NCBI GenBank assembly: GCA_033720975.1
Contig: JAWWBL010000040.1
Location: 1-14,587 of the forward strand
Length of the DNA stretch: 14,587 nt
Direction of reading: 5' to 3'
Source: JAWWBL01 sp033720975
GTDB taxonomy: Bacteria; Actinomycetota; Acidimicrobiia; Spongiisociales; ZC4RG35
Shown: positions 13,568 through 14,587 of the stretch, in pieces
Numbering within the stretch: the first letter of the stretch is position 1
Layout: each line of letters starts with the position of its first letter
Notes under the pieces: model-generated
Seen by the model: the letters and a program-made list of their open reading frames with translations, nothing else
What the model was told of the DNA's origin: nothing
Databases searched by the model: none
Translations under genes and position numbers: made by a program

Positions 13568-14587
13568 TCAGTACTTGGCCAGCTCCTGGGCAGCTTCGAC
13601 AATGTCTTGCGGCGTCGGGTAGAGCATCTTCTCGAGCGACCCGGCATAAGGCATGATCGGAACGTCCGGCAGCGCCATCCTCCGCACCGGCGCGTCCAGC
13701 CACTCGAATGTCTTATCGGCGATCTGAGCGGCGATCTCGGCGCCGTATCCCAAGAACTCGTTGTCCTCGTAGACGATCAATGCCCGTGAGGTCTTCTTGA
13801 TCGATTCTTCGATCGTGTTCCAGTCGAGAGGCTTGAGGCTCCGTAAGTCGATTACCTCGGGGCTGATGTCCAGGTCCTCCAGCAGCGGCACAGCCTCCAT
13901 TGCGAAGTGAGCCATCGCGCCGTAGGCGATGATCGTGAGGTCGGTTCCCTGATGCCTGATAGCGGCGCGCCCCAGGGGGATCCTGTGCTCACCGGCGGGA
14001 AAGGGCCCCTTGGCCAGGCGGTACAGCTTCTTTGGCTCAAGGAACATCACCGGGTCGGGGTCCTCGACGGCAGTGTGAAGCAGGCCCTTGACGTCCGCCG
14101 GGGTGGACGGCACCACGACCTTCAGCCCGGGCACCTGGGCGTAGAAGGACTCGATCGATTGAGAGTGATATTGAGCGCCATGAATCCCAGCTCCGTAGGG
14201 CGTGCGGATGACGATCGGGCAGTTCCATCGCCCGTCTGACCGATAGCTCACCCGTGCCGCCTCGGAGACGATCTGGTCGAAGGCGGGGTGGATGTAATCG
14301 GCGAACTGGATCTCGGGCAGCACCTTGTACCCGGTGGCGGAGAGGCCGATCGCACAGCCGACGATGGAGGACTCCGCGATGGGCGTGTTGAAGCAGCGTT
14401 CGGGGCCGAACCGTGACGTGAGCTGTTGGGTTGCCTTGAACACACCACCCTTCTCGCGCGCCACATCCTCACCGAAGACGACCGTGTCGGGGTGGGCCTC
14501 CATTATCTCGTGAAGCGTCTTGTTGATCGCTGTGATCATGTTGATCTGTTCGCCGGTGGGGACCTGCTCCACCTCGGTCGCAGGCGG
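13568..14587 (-). CDS. 2-oxoacid dehydrogenase E1, beta part (partial, runs off window)
   Basis: A transketolase-like E1-beta sequence of pyruvate or branched-chain 2-oxoacid dehydrogenase, which with E1-alpha and thiamine diphosphate decarboxylates the 2-oxoacid and acylates the E2 lipoyl group. Counting from GTG 14572: VVFGEDVAREKGGVF at 31-45, 'CFNTPIAESSIVG' at 60-72 with E67 in the cofactor-contacting position, EIQFADYIHPA at 87-97, 'RTPYGAGIHGAQYHSQS' at 123-139 and DPDPVMFLEPKKLYR at 171-185. The C-terminal transketolase domain ends 'EAAQELAKY'. The frame remains open through the window edge (codons reading PPATEV before the GTG), with no good ribosome binding site at the GTG. 'TGEQINMITAINKTLHE' resembles the linker of single-chain alpha/beta E1 proteins, so the gene may extend beyond the window. 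A separate E1-beta starting at GTG 14572 is the alternative. Confidence 0.9.
   Translation of the reverse strand, partial: PPATEVEQVPTGEQINMITAINKTLHEIMEAHPDTVVFGEDVAREKGGVFKATQQLTSRFGPERCFNTPIAESSIVGCAIGLSATGYKVLPEIQFADYIHPAFDQIVSEAARVSYRSDGRWNCPIVIRTPYGAGIHGAQYHSQSIESFYAQVPGLKVVVPSTPADVKGLLHTAVEDPDPVMFLEPKKLYRLAKGPFPAGEHRIPLGRAAIRHQGTDLTIIAYGAMAHFAMEAVPLLEDLDISPEVIDLRSLKPLDWNTIEESIKKTSRALIVYEDNEFLGYGAEIAAQIADKTFEWLDAPVRRMALPDVPIMPYAGSLEKMLYPTPQDIVEAAQELAKY

Overview
The window is high-GC bacterial chromosome with tightly packed genes, short gaps and many 1-14 bp overlaps. GTG and TTG starts are common. The gene set is an Nfu-type Fe-S scaffold, a hydantoinase/oxoprolinase pair, three-subunit glycolate oxidase, arginyl-tRNA synthetase, a DUF1761 protein and a 2-oxoacid dehydrogenase E1. 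This set and the base composition suggest an actinobacterium-like organism, perhaps of the Acidimicrobiia type; that placement is inference. I see no plasmid, phage or transposase gene, CRISPR array, rRNA or tRNA.

Layout. At the left edge (1-213, minus) is the N-terminal part of an Nfu-type protein, divergent from hyuA (235-2106, plus). A block of two overlapping minus-strand GNAT acetyltransferases (2108-3212) and a divergent AlkD-type DNA glycosylase (3264-3965, plus) separates hyuA from hyuB (3962-5500, plus), which are usually adjacent. After a 93-bp gap, glcD, glcE, glcF and a small membrane-protein gene (5594-9949, plus) overlap by 4, 1 and 4 bp and look like one translationally coupled operon. 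The strand then switches. A GNAT-like gene (9942-10808) follows argS (10811-12535) with only two bases between them. Upstream of argS is a 171-bp non-coding stretch with two copies of a 46-bp hairpin-forming repeat. Then come a DUF1761 membrane protein (12707-13117, minus), an MmcQ/YjbR-like gene (13204-13563, plus), and an E1-beta-type dehydrogenase (13568 to the right edge, minus) that reads off the window and may be the C-terminal half of a fused alpha/beta E1.

How the genes may work together. HyuA and HyuB should form an ATP-dependent amidohydrolase opening a cyclic imide or lactam such as a hydantoin or 5-oxoproline. GlcDEF should oxidise glycolate or a similar 2-hydroxyacid and pass electrons to the membrane. 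Their proximity suggests, but does not prove, catabolism of small nitrogen/carbon compounds. argS, the Nfu protein and E1 are housekeeping. No clear new defence or mobile system is visible. The items most worth a second look are the structured repeat pair in front of argS, the interrupted hyuA/hyuB pair with the non-standard hyuB start, and the unrecognised membrane protein coupled to glcF.
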